Notes under the pieces: generated by a model | Database searches by the model: none | What the model was told of the DNA's origin: nothing | The model's input: the letters and a program-made list of their open reading frames with translations, nothing else | In this document: positions 35,269 through 43,253 of the stretch, in pieces | Numbering within the stretch: position 1 is the stretch's first letter | Layout of the letters: every line of letters starts with the position of its first letter | Position numbers and translations under genes: made by a program | Origin: Candidatus Poribacteria bacterium | GTDB lineage: Bacteria > Poribacteria > WGA-4E > WGA-3G | Direction: 5' to 3' | Assembly (NCBI GenBank): GCA_022827185.1 | Contig: JAJDTM010000042.1 | Coordinates: forward strand, 117,007 to 181,006 | DNA: 64,000 nt

Positions 35269-35552
35269 ATGCTAATCTCCTAAATAACTTGCGCACATCG
35301 GTATCTTCTATCTCAAAGAAGCAATCATCACTATTTTAGCAGAAGAACCGGAAGGACTAACTCCAATCCAAATTAGTAAGGCACTCGGCATTCCTGCCTA
35401 CGTTATCTCGCCTACAGATGAAGTGATGGCCTACGCGGTTGTTCACGGTGTCTTAAAAAATTGGAAAGAGAAACTCGTGTGATGCGTTTTGGAAATCATG
35501 CTGGAAACTCGCCGAACGAGAGGTGTCCCTATGGCGTGAATACCCATCATAG
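35269..35552 (+). pseudogene. Broken small winged-helix-like gene
   Basis: After AAAGGAG and ATG 35269 the frame stops at once. A shifted frame reads HIGIFYLKEAIITILAEEPEGLTPIQ... and then ISKALGIPAY, a helix-turn-helix-like stretch, to VLKNWKEKLV and a stop at 35482. Two further frame changes recover RFGNHA and CWKLAEREVSLWREYPS ending at 35552. At least two frameshifts separate these pieces, so the gene is dead. Its product was probably a small DNA-binding protein of about 90 residues. Confidence 0.55.
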
Positions 35553-35563
35553 TTTGTGTCCAA

Positions 35564-35658
35564 CCCCGCACGCTGATTCAAGCGGTCCGCCGGGGATATT
35601 GTATGATTAACACGACCCTTGCTTTCGCAGGTTGTGCAAGGTCTAAAAAACAACCTGC
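35564..35658 (+). ncRNA. Structured RNA element with H-type pseudoknot (family B, copy 4)
   Basis: CCCCG (35564-35568) pairs with CGGGG (35591-35595) around CGCT(GATTCA)AGCG. Stem A CCTTGC (35617-35622) pairs with GCAAGG (35636-35641), a T-A pair replacing the C-G of copies 2 and 5. Stem B GCAGGTTGT (35627-35635) pairs with ACAACCTGC (35650-35658), with the A-rich loop TCTAAAAA between. The intact small gene at 35697 begins 38 bases downstream. Confidence 0.7.
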
Positions 35659-35696
35659 CTTTCATCGTAATAACTAACGATAAAGGAGTATTGAAG

Positions 35697-35909
35697 ATGA
35701 AACTCAAACTCGGGCCCAAAGAGATCCAACTCCGCAGGGTGGCAAAGGTCCATCGCGTTGGGAGCGTTACTGCCAAAATCACGATGCACACTGGTGAAGC
35801 CATACTCGTCAAATGTGCTGTCCATTATCCCGATGGCTGTACATTTACCTATCCAGGAACGTTTGAAGAACTCAAGGCGTTTATTGATAAATACAACGGA
35901 AAACGTTAG
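35697..35909 (+). CDS. Small protein of unknown function, downstream of pseudoknot leader
   Basis: 70 residues from ATG 35697, preceded by AAAGGAG at 35682. The sequence (MKLKLGPKEIQLRRVAKVHR, later KCAVHYPDGCTFTYPG and EELKAFIDKYN) has a beta-rich N-terminal part and a C-terminal helix, two cysteines and no signal peptide. I do not recognise it. It is the only intact gene in the array of pseudoknot elements. A longer frame from 35619 would start inside the pseudoknot and is rejected. Confidence 0.65.
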   Translation: MKLKLGPKEIQLRRVAKVHRVGSVTAKITMHTGEAILVKCAVHYPDGCTFTYPGTFEELKAFIDKYNGKR

Positions 35910-36095
35910 CTAAGTAAGTCAATGACCCAAGTCTAAAGACTTGGGCTTGTGCAAAGCGTCCACCAAACGTCCACTTCACAAGTTAAACCATTTTCTACAT
36001 CTGATTTCAGAGTGCTAACACGCCTTAACTTTAACTACAGGAGCAGGCATTCCTACCAAACTTAAAAGTTTGGGAAACCTCCTGTCTGAAGATTA
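35908..36095 (-). mobile_element. Deletion derivative of a tnpB element (MITE-like)
   Basis: On the minus strand the frame RLVDALHKPKSLDLGH and a stop matches the last residues of TnpB (compare MLFDALNKPKSLGLGS at 349-400). The right-end hairpin is a perfect palindrome: CCCAAGTCT (35926-35934) with AGACTTGGG (35937-35945). At the other side CCAAACTT/AAGTTTGG (36057-36073) forms a second hairpin. Nearly the whole nuclease gene is missing, so it could only move or make omega RNA with help from another copy. Confidence 0.6.
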
Positions 36096-36182
36096 GGTGA
36101 TCAAGATGCAGACGGATTCATCCAGACGCTACACAACACCAATTTCTCGAAACTCAATGCAGCCATCTCGAACAAGAAGTGA
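36090..36182 (+). pseudogene. 3' remnant of a small gene (ends FSKLNAAISNKK)
   Basis: The frame RLGDQDADGFIQTLHNTN, then FSKLNAAISNKK and a stop at 36180-36182, has no start and begins right after a stop at 36087. It matches the remnant at 34869-34926 in its last 12 residues. It directly precedes the fifth pseudoknot element, the same order as in the first pair. Confidence 0.55.
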
Positions 36183-36196
36183 CAACTCACATTGAA

Positions 36197-36286
36197 CCCT
36201 GCACGCTGATTCAAGCGGTCCGCCGGGGACAGCACAAAAAATGCCTCGCTTCCGCAGGTTGTGCGAGGATTCCAAAAACAGCCTGC
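36197..36286 (+). ncRNA. Structured RNA element with H-type pseudoknot (family B, copy 5)
   Basis: CCCTG (36197-36201) pairs with CGGGG (36224-36228), the base change being absorbed by a G-U pair. The inner hairpin CGCT(GATTCA)AGCG is kept. Stem A CCTCGC (36244-36249) pairs with GCGAGG (36263-36268). Stem B GCAGGTTGT (36254-36262) pairs with ACAGCCTGC (36278-36286), again with one G-U. The sequence then runs CCCTTCTGAGCAAGCGGTTT as after copy 2. Confidence 0.7.
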
Positions 36287-36533
36287 CCTTCTGAGCAAGC
36301 GGTTTTTCGCCTTTACAGTTAAGGATGAATCAAGGGCAGGGTTCGGGGGTCCACATTTCTCGCGCCCCAAGAGAAGAAGCTTGCTGCGCTTTTTCGTAGG
36401 CTAAACATCACACACTCCCAATTTCCAGAGAAGTATCAAGATCCGTTCGCTGACTGCTAATGGCTGAAAACTGAACGCTTTTGGCAACGTGCTAACCACA
36501 ATCATTCTCAATTTTCTTAGGCAAATTTTCTGC

Positions 36534-36562
36534 TTGACTTCTGGCTGGAAATCTCTTAAAAT
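36534..36562 (+). promoter_or_regulatory. Sigma-70-type promoter for the sulfatase gene
   Basis: TTGACT (36534-36539), 17-base spacer, TAAAAT (36557-36562); start near 36569, with GAGAGGA (36584) as ribosome site before ATG 36601. Confidence 0.65.
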
Positions 36563-36600
36563 GAGGTAAGCTAAACCTGAAGAGAGAGGAAAGCAGAGAT

Positions 36601-37965
36601 ATGCCACCAGATTCAAATCAACCGAATGTTATCGTTTTTTTCACCGACCAGCAGCGATGGGATACGTCCGGCTTGCACGGCAATCCGCTCGATTTGACAC
36701 CGAACTTCGATCGGATGGCACAGCGCGGTACGCATGTCCATCGCTCGTTTACATGTCAGCCTGTCTGCGGTCCCGCACGCTCATGTCTCCAAACAGGGTT
36801 ATATGCGACTCGGACGGGATGTTTCCGAAACGGTATTCCACTGTCTCCTAACCTCAAGACCCTTGCACACCACTTCGGTGAAGCAGGCTACGCTACTGGC
36901 TATATCGGCAAGTGGCACCTCTATAGTGGTGGTACGGGACCGGGACCGGTGCCAGCGGAGCATCGCGGCGGCTACGATTATTGGTTAGCATCCAATACGC
37001 TGGAATTCACTTCCGATGCATATCAGACCACGCTCTACGATAACGACAATAAGCCCGTTGACCTTCCCGGCTATCGTGTGGATGCACTTACCGATGCGGT
37101 AATACGCTATGTTGACCGACATAAAAACGATCCATTTTATCTCTTTACGTCATACATTGAGCCGCACCACCAAAACCACTTGGACGATTATCCGCCGCCG
37201 GACGGATATCGGGAGCGGTATACAGGGAAATGGATACCGCCGGATCTTGCCGCGCTGGGTGGCTCAACACACCAGCATTTAGGCGGCTACTACGGTATGG
37301 TGAAAAGGTTGGACGAAGCACTCGGTAGACTTTTAGATGCGCTCAAGAGTCTCCATCTGCTTGATAACACGATCATCCTCTTTACTTCCGACCATGGGTG
37401 CCATTTCAAAACCCGTAATGGCGAATACAAACGCTCATGCCACGAGAGTTCTATCCGTGTACCGACAGCGTTCCACGGTGCTGAATTCATCGGCGGTGGA
37501 CAGCTTCAAGAACTTGTGAGCCTGGTAGATCTCCCGCCGACACTCCTTGAAGCTGCCGGTTTGGAAGTCCCCGCTGAGATGCAAGGTAGGTCTATTATGC
37601 CGTTGGTACGCGGTGAAACAGACGATTGGCCAGAAGAGGTTTTCGTCCAAATTAGCGAGGCACAAGTAGGACGTGCTGTTCGGACGCAACGTTGGAAATA
37701 CGGTGTTGATGCCCCTAATAAGAGTGGGGGCAGAGATGCGGGTTCAGACCGGTATGTGGAGCAATACCTCTACGATCTTCAGGCAGATCCATACGAATTA
37801 CGGAATCTCGTCGGGCTTCAATCGCATGAACCTGTTACAGAGGTGATGCGGGAACGGCTCCTTCGGCGAATGCTGGAGGCAGGCGAAGAGGCGCCAACGG
37901 TCGAACCGGCACCGACACAACGGAGTGGACAACGGAATGTAACCGAAGCGGAGGCGCGGAGTTAA
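36601..37965 (+). CDS. Sulfatase (arylsulfatase type, formylglycine-dependent)
   Basis: 454 residues. FFTDQQRWD (~13-21) gives the metal-binding aspartates. C56-G-P-A-R60 is the C-x-P-x-R motif in which the cysteine is converted to formylglycine by an FGE- or anSME-type enzyme. GKWH, ~104-107, and FTSDHGCH, ~260-267, supply further active-site residues. No signal peptide is visible, so it would be cytoplasmic, unlike many polysaccharide sulfatases. It hydrolyses sulfate esters, the substrate being unknown. It has its own promoter and is followed, 138 bases later, by an enolase-superfamily gene, suggesting sugar-sulfate catabolism. Confidence 0.92.
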   Translation: MPPDSNQPNVIVFFTDQQRWDTSGLHGNPLDLTPNFDRMAQRGTHVHRSFTCQPVCGPARSCLQTGLYATRTGCFRNGIPLSPNLKTLAHHFGEAGYATGYIGKWHLYSGGTGPGPVPAEHRGGYDYWLASNTLEFTSDAYQTTLYDNDNKPVDLPGYRVDALTDAVIRYVDRHKNDPFYLFTSYIEPHHQNHLDDYPPPDGYRERYTGKWIPPDLAALGGSTHQHLGGYYGMVKRLDEALGRLLDALKSLHLLDNTIILFTSDHGCHFKTRNGEYKRSCHESSIRVPTAFHGAEFIGGGQLQELVSLVDLPPTLLEAAGLEVPAEMQGRSIMPLVRGETDDWPEEVFVQISEAQVGRAVRTQRWKYGVDAPNKSGGRDAGSDRYVEQYLYDLQADPYELRNLVGLQSHEPVTEVMRERLLRRMLEAGEEAPTVEPAPTQRSGQRNVTEAEARS

Positions 37966-38030
37966 TACCGCCGAAAATACAAGAGAAATTTGGAAGTTCG
38001 GGAAAAGAAGAACGCCCTTAGTAACGAATC

Positions 38031-38068
38031 CCGTTGTTGAAAATCAGAAACCCGTTTTTCAACAACGG
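38031..38068. promoter_or_regulatory. Perfect 13-bp inverted repeat before the enolase-superfamily gene
   Basis: CCGTTGTTGAAAA (38031-38043) and TTTTCAACAACGG (38056-38068) are exact inverted complements with a 12-base loop. It ends 35 bases before ATG 38104. No T tract follows on the plus strand, so an operator or an mRNA stabilising hairpin is more likely than a terminator. Confidence 0.55.
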
Positions 38069-38103
38069 AGAAAAACGGAGCAGAAAGGCCCATATTTAAA
38101 AAG

Positions 38104-39249
38104 ATGAAAATTACAGATGTTAAGACGTTGGTCATGGGGACGAGTTGGCGGAACTTAACCTTCGTCAAAGTTGAAACCGATGAAGGATTGACTGGTGTCA
38201 GCGAGGTGCGGATGAACAACCGCACGGATGCACTTGTTGCCTATATTGACGGTGCGAAGAAGCGGCATGTTATCGGCAGCGATCCGTTCAACACAGAGGA
38301 TCTCTATCAACGCCTATTTCGCGACGACTACGGTCGTGCGGGTGAAATCGTTGCAACCGGCATTAGTGTTATTGAGATTGCATGCTGGGATATTATCGGT
38401 AAAGCGTTGAATCAACCGGTCTATCGCTTGCTTGGCGGTGCCTGTCGCGATAAAATCAAGGCGTATGCTAATGGTTGGTATCGCGTTGAACGCTCCACTG
38501 AAGAATTTCATGCTGCCGCGAAAAAGGTGCTTGAAAAAGGGTATCGGGCACTGAAGTTTGATCCGTTCGGTGCAGGCTATTATGAACTCTCTTACGAAGA
38601 AAAGTTGAAATCTGTCGGACTTGTTGAAGCGGTGCGTGACGCTGTTGGTCCCGATGTCGAAATTCTTGTTGAGATGCACGGTAGGTTTAGTCCGTATACG
38701 GCAATAGAAATTGCTGCAGAACTGGAAAAATTTCAACCGAGTTGGGTTGAGGAACCTGTGCCGCCTGATAACATCGCAGCCCTCGCAAAAGCGGCTGACA
38801 AAATTAACCTCCCTGTTGCCACTGGTGAACGGCTCCACAATAAGTATGAATACCGTGAACTGATTAACTTACAAGCAGCGGACATCTTACAGCCGGATAT
38901 TACGCAGACGGGCGGTTTTTTGGAAACTAAGAAGATCGCAGCGATGGGCGATATGTGCTATATGACGGTAGCACCGCATAATGTCGGTGGACCTGTTTCT
39001 ACGGCAACTGCTTTGCACTTTGCTGCTTGCACCACGAACTTCAAGATTCAGGAACATTTCAACGATTTCTCTGAAGCGTGGGTTAAAGAAGCGGCGACGG
39101 GATGCCCAGAAGTGATTGACGGTTATTTTAGTCTGCCTGATGGACCTGGACTCGGTATGGAATTGAATGAGGATCTTATCGCCGAACATCCGTATCGTGA
39201 AGGTTCATTCAACCTCTGGGAAGACGATTGGCACAAACGTGAATATTAA
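38104..39249 (+). CDS. Mandelate racemase/muconate lactonizing enzyme family protein (sugar acid dehydratase type)
   Basis: 381 residues. N-terminal capping domain (MKITDVKTLVMGTSW) followed by the enolase barrel. VEMHGRF, WVEEPVP and ATGERLHN supply the three acidic metal ligands with the extra His after strand 3. DILQPDITQTGG and TVAPHNVGGP (catalytic His) follow. The pattern is that of galactonate/gluconate-type acid sugar dehydratases, which abstract a proton next to a carboxylate with Mg2+. Substrate unknown. It lies between a sulfatase and lysA on one strand and may form an operon with lysA (21 bases apart). Confidence 0.88.
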   Translation: MKITDVKTLVMGTSWRNLTFVKVETDEGLTGVSEVRMNNRTDALVAYIDGAKKRHVIGSDPFNTEDLYQRLFRDDYGRAGEIVATGISVIEIACWDIIGKALNQPVYRLLGGACRDKIKAYANGWYRVERSTEEFHAAAKKVLEKGYRALKFDPFGAGYYELSYEEKLKSVGLVEAVRDAVGPDVEILVEMHGRFSPYTAIEIAAELEKFQPSWVEEPVPPDNIAALAKAADKINLPVATGERLHNKYEYRELINLQAADILQPDITQTGGFLETKKIAAMGDMCYMTVAPHNVGGPVSTATALHFAACTTNFKIQEHFNDFSEAWVKEAATGCPEVIDGYFSLPDGPGLGMELNEDLIAEHPYREGSFNLWEDDWHKREY

Positions 39250-39270
39250 TAGGAGCATATTCAGAAACAG

Positions 39271-40512
39271 ATGAGTTTTCATTATAAAGATGGGTATCTC
39301 TATTGCGAAAAAATGCGAGTAAAAGACATTCAGGAACAGGTACCCTACAGTCCATTTTATCTCTATAGCCTTGCGCAGTTGGAGGCGAACTACGCCGCAT
39401 ACCAGAAAGCCCTTGAGGGCCTTGACTCGATTATAGGGTATGCGATCAAAGCAAATAATAACCTCACCCTACTCAAACGTCTGAGTGCCCTTGGCAGTGG
39501 TGCGGTGCTCGTCAGCGGAAACGAACTGCGGATGTCGCTTGCGGCAGGATTCGATCTGAAGCGGACGATTCTAAACGGGAATGGTAAGACGCTTGAAGAA
39601 TTGCGCCTTGCTGTTGAACATGGTGTGCTGATTAACATCGACAGCGAATTTGATTTGGCACACATCCAGCAGACAGCGAAAGCCCTTGACACACCTGCCA
39701 ATGTGCTTATCCGCATCAATCCCGATGTGGATCCAGAGGTGCATCCCTACGTTTCCACGGGCATGAAAAATTCCAAGTTCGGCATCCGCAATGAACGGTT
39801 GGGTTGGTTTTTAAACGCAATTCGCAAAGATAGCCTGCTGAATTTGGTCGGTGTCCACTGCCATTTGGGGTCAACGATTAAGAAGGTGCGTATCTTCCGA
39901 GATGCGACTGAAGTGATGCTCGGCTTCATCCGCGCCATTGAAGCGGAAGGTTTCTCATTGCGCTACCTGAACATCGGTGGTGGCTTGGGCATTGACTACG
40001 AGCGTACAGGTGAAGATATTCCGACCCCGTCCGATCTTATTGATTCCATCCGTGATCTGTTACTTGAGAACATCACACTCATTATTGAGCCGGGTCGCTC
40101 GCTTGTCGGTAATACCTCTGTCTTTGTTAATCGCGTTATTGGTGTGAAAACGAATGGGAACAAGCATTTTATCGTCACCGATGGCAGTATGTCAGAACTT
40201 ATTCGTCCAAGTCTCTACGATACCTATCAACATATTGAGTTTATCGAACCTATAGATGGCAAGCCTGAAATGTATGATGTCGTCGGTCCTGTTTGTGAAT
40301 CCGCAGATTTCTTGGGCAAAGCGCGTTCATTACCGACTCCTCATGAAGGTGCTGGCGTTGTCGTTTGCGATGCGGGTGCTTATTGTCACGCCATGAGTTC
40401 CAACTATAATCTGAAGATGACCCCACCGGAGTATCTTGTTGATGGCGACAGTTTCACCTGCATTCGTCGTGTTGAAACATTAGACGATTATCTACGTGTT
40501 TTTGAGATATAA
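39271..40512 (+). CDS. lysA: Diaminopimelate decarboxylase (PLP, fold type III)
   Basis: 413 residues, the normal length. K60 in IGYAIKANNN is the lysine that binds pyridoxal phosphate; GVHCHLGS, NIGGGLGI, EPGRSLVG, GPVCESAD and CDAGAYCHAMSSNYN are the conserved family motifs. The enzyme makes L-lysine from meso-diaminopimelate. An AGGAG site lies 15 bases upstream, a little far. Its close coupling to a sugar-acid dehydratase is unusual for lysA, so a related amino-acid or polyamine substrate cannot be excluded. Confidence 0.85.
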   Translation: MSFHYKDGYLYCEKMRVKDIQEQVPYSPFYLYSLAQLEANYAAYQKALEGLDSIIGYAIKANNNLTLLKRLSALGSGAVLVSGNELRMSLAAGFDLKRTILNGNGKTLEELRLAVEHGVLINIDSEFDLAHIQQTAKALDTPANVLIRINPDVDPEVHPYVSTGMKNSKFGIRNERLGWFLNAIRKDSLLNLVGVHCHLGSTIKKVRIFRDATEVMLGFIRAIEAEGFSLRYLNIGGGLGIDYERTGEDIPTPSDLIDSIRDLLLENITLIIEPGRSLVGNTSVFVNRVIGVKTNGNKHFIVTDGSMSELIRPSLYDTYQHIEFIEPIDGKPEMYDVVGPVCESADFLGKARSLPTPHEGAGVVVCDAGAYCHAMSSNYNLKMTPPEYLVDGDSFTCIRRVETLDDYLRVFEI

Positions 40513-40519
40513 CCCGTTT

Positions 40520-40541
40520 GGGCAGGTTCCCCTGCCTGCCC
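40520..40541. terminator. Hairpin between convergent genes, probable terminator
   Basis: GGGCAGG (40520-40526) pairs with CCTGCCC (40535-40541). It lies in the 36-base gap between lysA and the convergent esterase gene. The following T stretch is weak. Confidence 0.5.
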
Positions 40542-40548
40542 TCTACCT

Positions 40549-41565
40549 CTACAAACGCTCCTCCAAAAATGCAATCCCGGTTTCCAGATTGATTTCATGT
40601 TCACCTTGAAAATGATCTAACACCAACCGATCACGTTTCCCGCATGCGGTATATATCTTTTCAAGGTGTTCAAACGCCGCCAAAGCATCTGACTCAATAA
40701 AACACATATCGTCGGAACCGATCTGCACCATACACGCCCGCGGTGCGATGAGCCCTGCGGCATCGGCGATGTCGCCTGCCTTCCGAAGTCCGAACATAAA
40801 TTGTGAGCCACAGGTATTCCCTCGTCCGCGGTCATTCAATGCATCCGTCAATGTACTGAGATAGCAGACGATAACCGCTGCTTTAACCCGCTGATCCATA
40901 GCAGAGATATAGGTTGTCATGGTGCCCCCGAAGGAACAGCCCATGCATCCTAAACGACGACTATCGACTTCAGGTCTCGACTGGAGATAGTCCAAACACC
41001 GTTGCCCGTCTGAGATATTGAGTTGCAGCAGTTGGTAGCCGAAGTACCCGAATGCGAGATAGGCGATGTTGCATCCGTCACGACCGGGACGGCGTGCCCA
41101 TTCATCGCGGTCTTTCCGTTCACCGAAACATCGCCAATCGGGCGCGATCGTTACAAATCCGCGCTGCGCTAATTCCACGGCGTATTGTTTCTGATAGTCA
41201 TCCACAATCCCGACTGCCCCGTCTTTTCCGACACCATGTCCGTGTGCACACAAAACTGCTGGTGCTGGATTTTCAGCGGTTGCTCCATCTGGTATTAAGA
41301 CATAAGCCGGTATTGAGGAAAATGGATCTGGGTTAAAGATAATCTTTTCCCGTGTGTAGCCATCAAGTTGTATCTGCTCCAATGTTTCAACTTCCAACGG
41401 TAACGCCTCTGGTGAAGGTCCCAAGTCTTCAACGAGGTTGTTTCGGAATCTCCTTCGCCAGTCTTCCCATTCCGTCTTGTTTGTGCCACTGAAATGGAGT
41501 GGTGGGGTCTCTTTTAGCAGGTGTTCAACACCTTGCTCGACTGTTAGGAAACGTTGTGTTGCCAT
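40549..41565 (-). CDS. Alpha/beta hydrolase (acetyl-xylan-esterase/dienelactone-hydrolase-like)
   Basis: 338 residues. CAHGHG (~106-111) forms the oxyanion-hole strand. G-C-S211-F-G in GCMGCSFGGTM is the nucleophile elbow. Aspartates in IGSDDMCF and the histidine in FQGEHEINLETG complete the triad. The protein has no signal peptide. It belongs to the Abhydrolase_7/PF12715-like group common in planctomycete-type genomes, which cleaves esters of sugars. A GGAGG site precedes ATG 41565. Confidence 0.85.
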   Translation of the reverse strand: MATQRFLTVEQGVEHLLKETPPLHFSGTNKTEWEDWRRRFRNNLVEDLGPSPEALPLEVETLEQIQLDGYTREKIIFNPDPFSSIPAYVLIPDGATAENPAPAVLCAHGHGVGKDGAVGIVDDYQKQYAVELAQRGFVTIAPDWRCFGERKDRDEWARRPGRDGCNIAYLAFGYFGYQLLQLNISDGQRCLDYLQSRPEVDSRRLGCMGCSFGGTMTTYISAMDQRVKAAVIVCYLSTLTDALNDRGRGNTCGSQFMFGLRKAGDIADAAGLIAPRACMVQIGSDDMCFIESDALAAFEHLEKIYTACGKRDRLVLDHFQGEHEINLETGIAFLEERL

Positions 41566-41727
41566 AATAGTGCCTCCACTGGTTAATGACGTAATTTCTG
41601 TATTAGCCTCCGGTTTCGTCTCATGTCACTATGTATAACCGAAATTAAAGAGAAAGTCAAGTTTTATTGAGAAAAGTCAAATCGCGAGCACAGCTCGCTC
41701 CTACAACGCTATCGGCAACAAAAACGC

Positions 41728-41756
41728 TTTACTTTCGCCTTATTTTTCGGTATAAT
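41728..41756 (+). promoter_or_regulatory. Sigma-70-type promoter
   Basis: TTTACT (41728-41733), 17-base spacer, TATAAT (41751-41756). The transcript would start near 41763 and carry both the lyase and the glycosidase gene. Confidence 0.65.
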
Positions 41757-41815
41757 AAGAGAAAAATAGAAAATTAGCAGGGGTGGTCTCCCCGCGCGAA
41801 CGGAGAAAATATTTT

Positions 41816-43219
41816 ATGGAACTTTACGAAGCCGTCAGCCCACTGGACTTCAGATACTATGGTAGTGATCCCGATTTTATGAAACGGTTGCTGCCTTATG
41901 TGTCTGAGGCGGGGTACGTTACGTATCAGGCAAAGGTGGAGGCGGCGTTGGTACGCACTTTGGCAAACTACGGGGTCTGCTCGTCAGCCATTGCCGACGA
42001 GGTAGAGCAGGCAGTGGACTTGGTAACAGCGGAAGAGGTCTACGAGGAGCAATCGCGGATTCGGCATAATATCCGTTCGCTCGTTAATGTGATTCGGCGG
42101 AAGATTAGTCCCGAAGCGCGTCCTTATGTGCATCTGTTCGCGACTTCTGCGGATATTCTTGATACTGCAACTTCGCTTCGGTTCAAAGCACTCACCGAAA
42201 ACGTGATTGTCCCTGATTTAATCGCATTAGCGCAGCAACTGATTGGGTTGGCGCGCGAACATGCAGAAACGGTACAAATCGGCAGGACACACGGGCAGCA
42301 CGCGGAGCCGACAACGTTTGGCTATGCGCTGGCACTCTATATCAGCCGTCTCGGCACTCGGATCGAGAAGATTCACGAAGCGGGACAAAATCTACGTGGT
42401 CAATTTTCAGGTGCAGTCGGTGCATTTAACGGACTCACGCTGATTCATGAACACCCAGAACAGATTGAGGCGGATTTCCTTGCGTTGCTCGATTTGAAAC
42501 CGTCCGATACACATACATCAACACAGTGCGTGGAACCGGAGTTTATCTCGGATCTGGCATATCAAATTACGGCGGCGTATACGGTGCTTGCGAACTTCGC
42601 AGACGATATGCGACACCTCTACCGCACTGAAATCGCCGAGGTCGGCAGGAAATATAACCCGCAATTGGTAGGTTCATCAACGATGCCGCATAAAGTGAAC
42701 CCAGAGGCATACGAGAACATCAAAAGTTTATGGAAGGCGTTTGTGCCCCGCATGCAGACCGTTTTTATGGATAGCATCTTAGAACATCAACGCGACCTGA
42801 CGAATTCTGCCTCAAGTCGTTTCCTGACAGAACTGTTTACAGCATTTGATTATTCGATTTATCGCCTTCGACGCGCATTGAAAGAAATGGACGTGAAGTC
42901 GGATAACATGCGGCGTAATCTTGCGCTGAGTGCAGAGGATACGATTGCTGAACCGATCTATCTCTTGATGGCGTATTACGGGTTTCCCGATGCGTACGAT
43001 CATACTCGGAAGTTAATCGGACAGGTGCATGAGACCGGAAAAAGTTTGACGACCTTGCTGTGGGAAGATGAAACGTTCCGTCCGTTTCTCGACAAGTTGA
43101 CGGAACCGCAGCGTGAGGCACTACGAGATCCAACAAATTATATTGGTGCCTCCGTACGGCGCACGCACGCAACGTGTGATGAATGGGAAAAACGAATTTT
43201 TAATTTACCTTGCGGTTAA
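41816..43219 (+). CDS. purB: Adenylosuccinate lyase-like enzyme (fumarase/aspartase superfamily)
   Basis: 467 residues from ATG 41816 (GGAG ten bases upstream; a GTG at 41783 is possible but lacks a site). GRTHGQHAEPTTFG is the TxxGQ-type motif near the catalytic His, and GSSTMPHKVNPEAYENI (residue ~286) is the signature loop SSxMPxKxNP of the superfamily. The enzyme eliminates fumarate from adenylosuccinate and SAICAR in purine synthesis. The C-terminal part (RRALKEMDVKSDNMRRNL) fits PurB. Other lyases of the superfamily cannot be ruled out. It is followed after 34 bases by the glycosidase gene. Confidence 0.8.
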   Translation: MELYEAVSPLDFRYYGSDPDFMKRLLPYVSEAGYVTYQAKVEAALVRTLANYGVCSSAIADEVEQAVDLVTAEEVYEEQSRIRHNIRSLVNVIRRKISPEARPYVHLFATSADILDTATSLRFKALTENVIVPDLIALAQQLIGLAREHAETVQIGRTHGQHAEPTTFGYALALYISRLGTRIEKIHEAGQNLRGQFSGAVGAFNGLTLIHEHPEQIEADFLALLDLKPSDTHTSTQCVEPEFISDLAYQITAAYTVLANFADDMRHLYRTEIAEVGRKYNPQLVGSSTMPHKVNPEAYENIKSLWKAFVPRMQTVFMDSILEHQRDLTNSASSRFLTELFTAFDYSIYRLRRALKEMDVKSDNMRRNLALSAEDTIAEPIYLLMAYYGFPDAYDHTRKLIGQVHETGKSLTTLLWEDETFRPFLDKLTEPQREALRDPTNYIGASVRRTHATCDEWEKRIFNLPCG

Positions 43220-43253
43220 ACTTCGTGCGTTTAGACTTTTGGGTAGGTAAAAA

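Noticed and set aside
34828..36286. Integron attC sites or type III toxin-antitoxin repeats
   Set aside because: Copies are not tandem, no integrase or ToxN-like gene is present, and the stems do not have the attC core sites. The possibility of a new class is kept as a finding.
36101..36370. Minus-strand frame through pseudoknot copy 5
   Set aside because: Similar antisense peptides (SPADRLNQRAG) appear at each copy simply because the RNA element is repeated.
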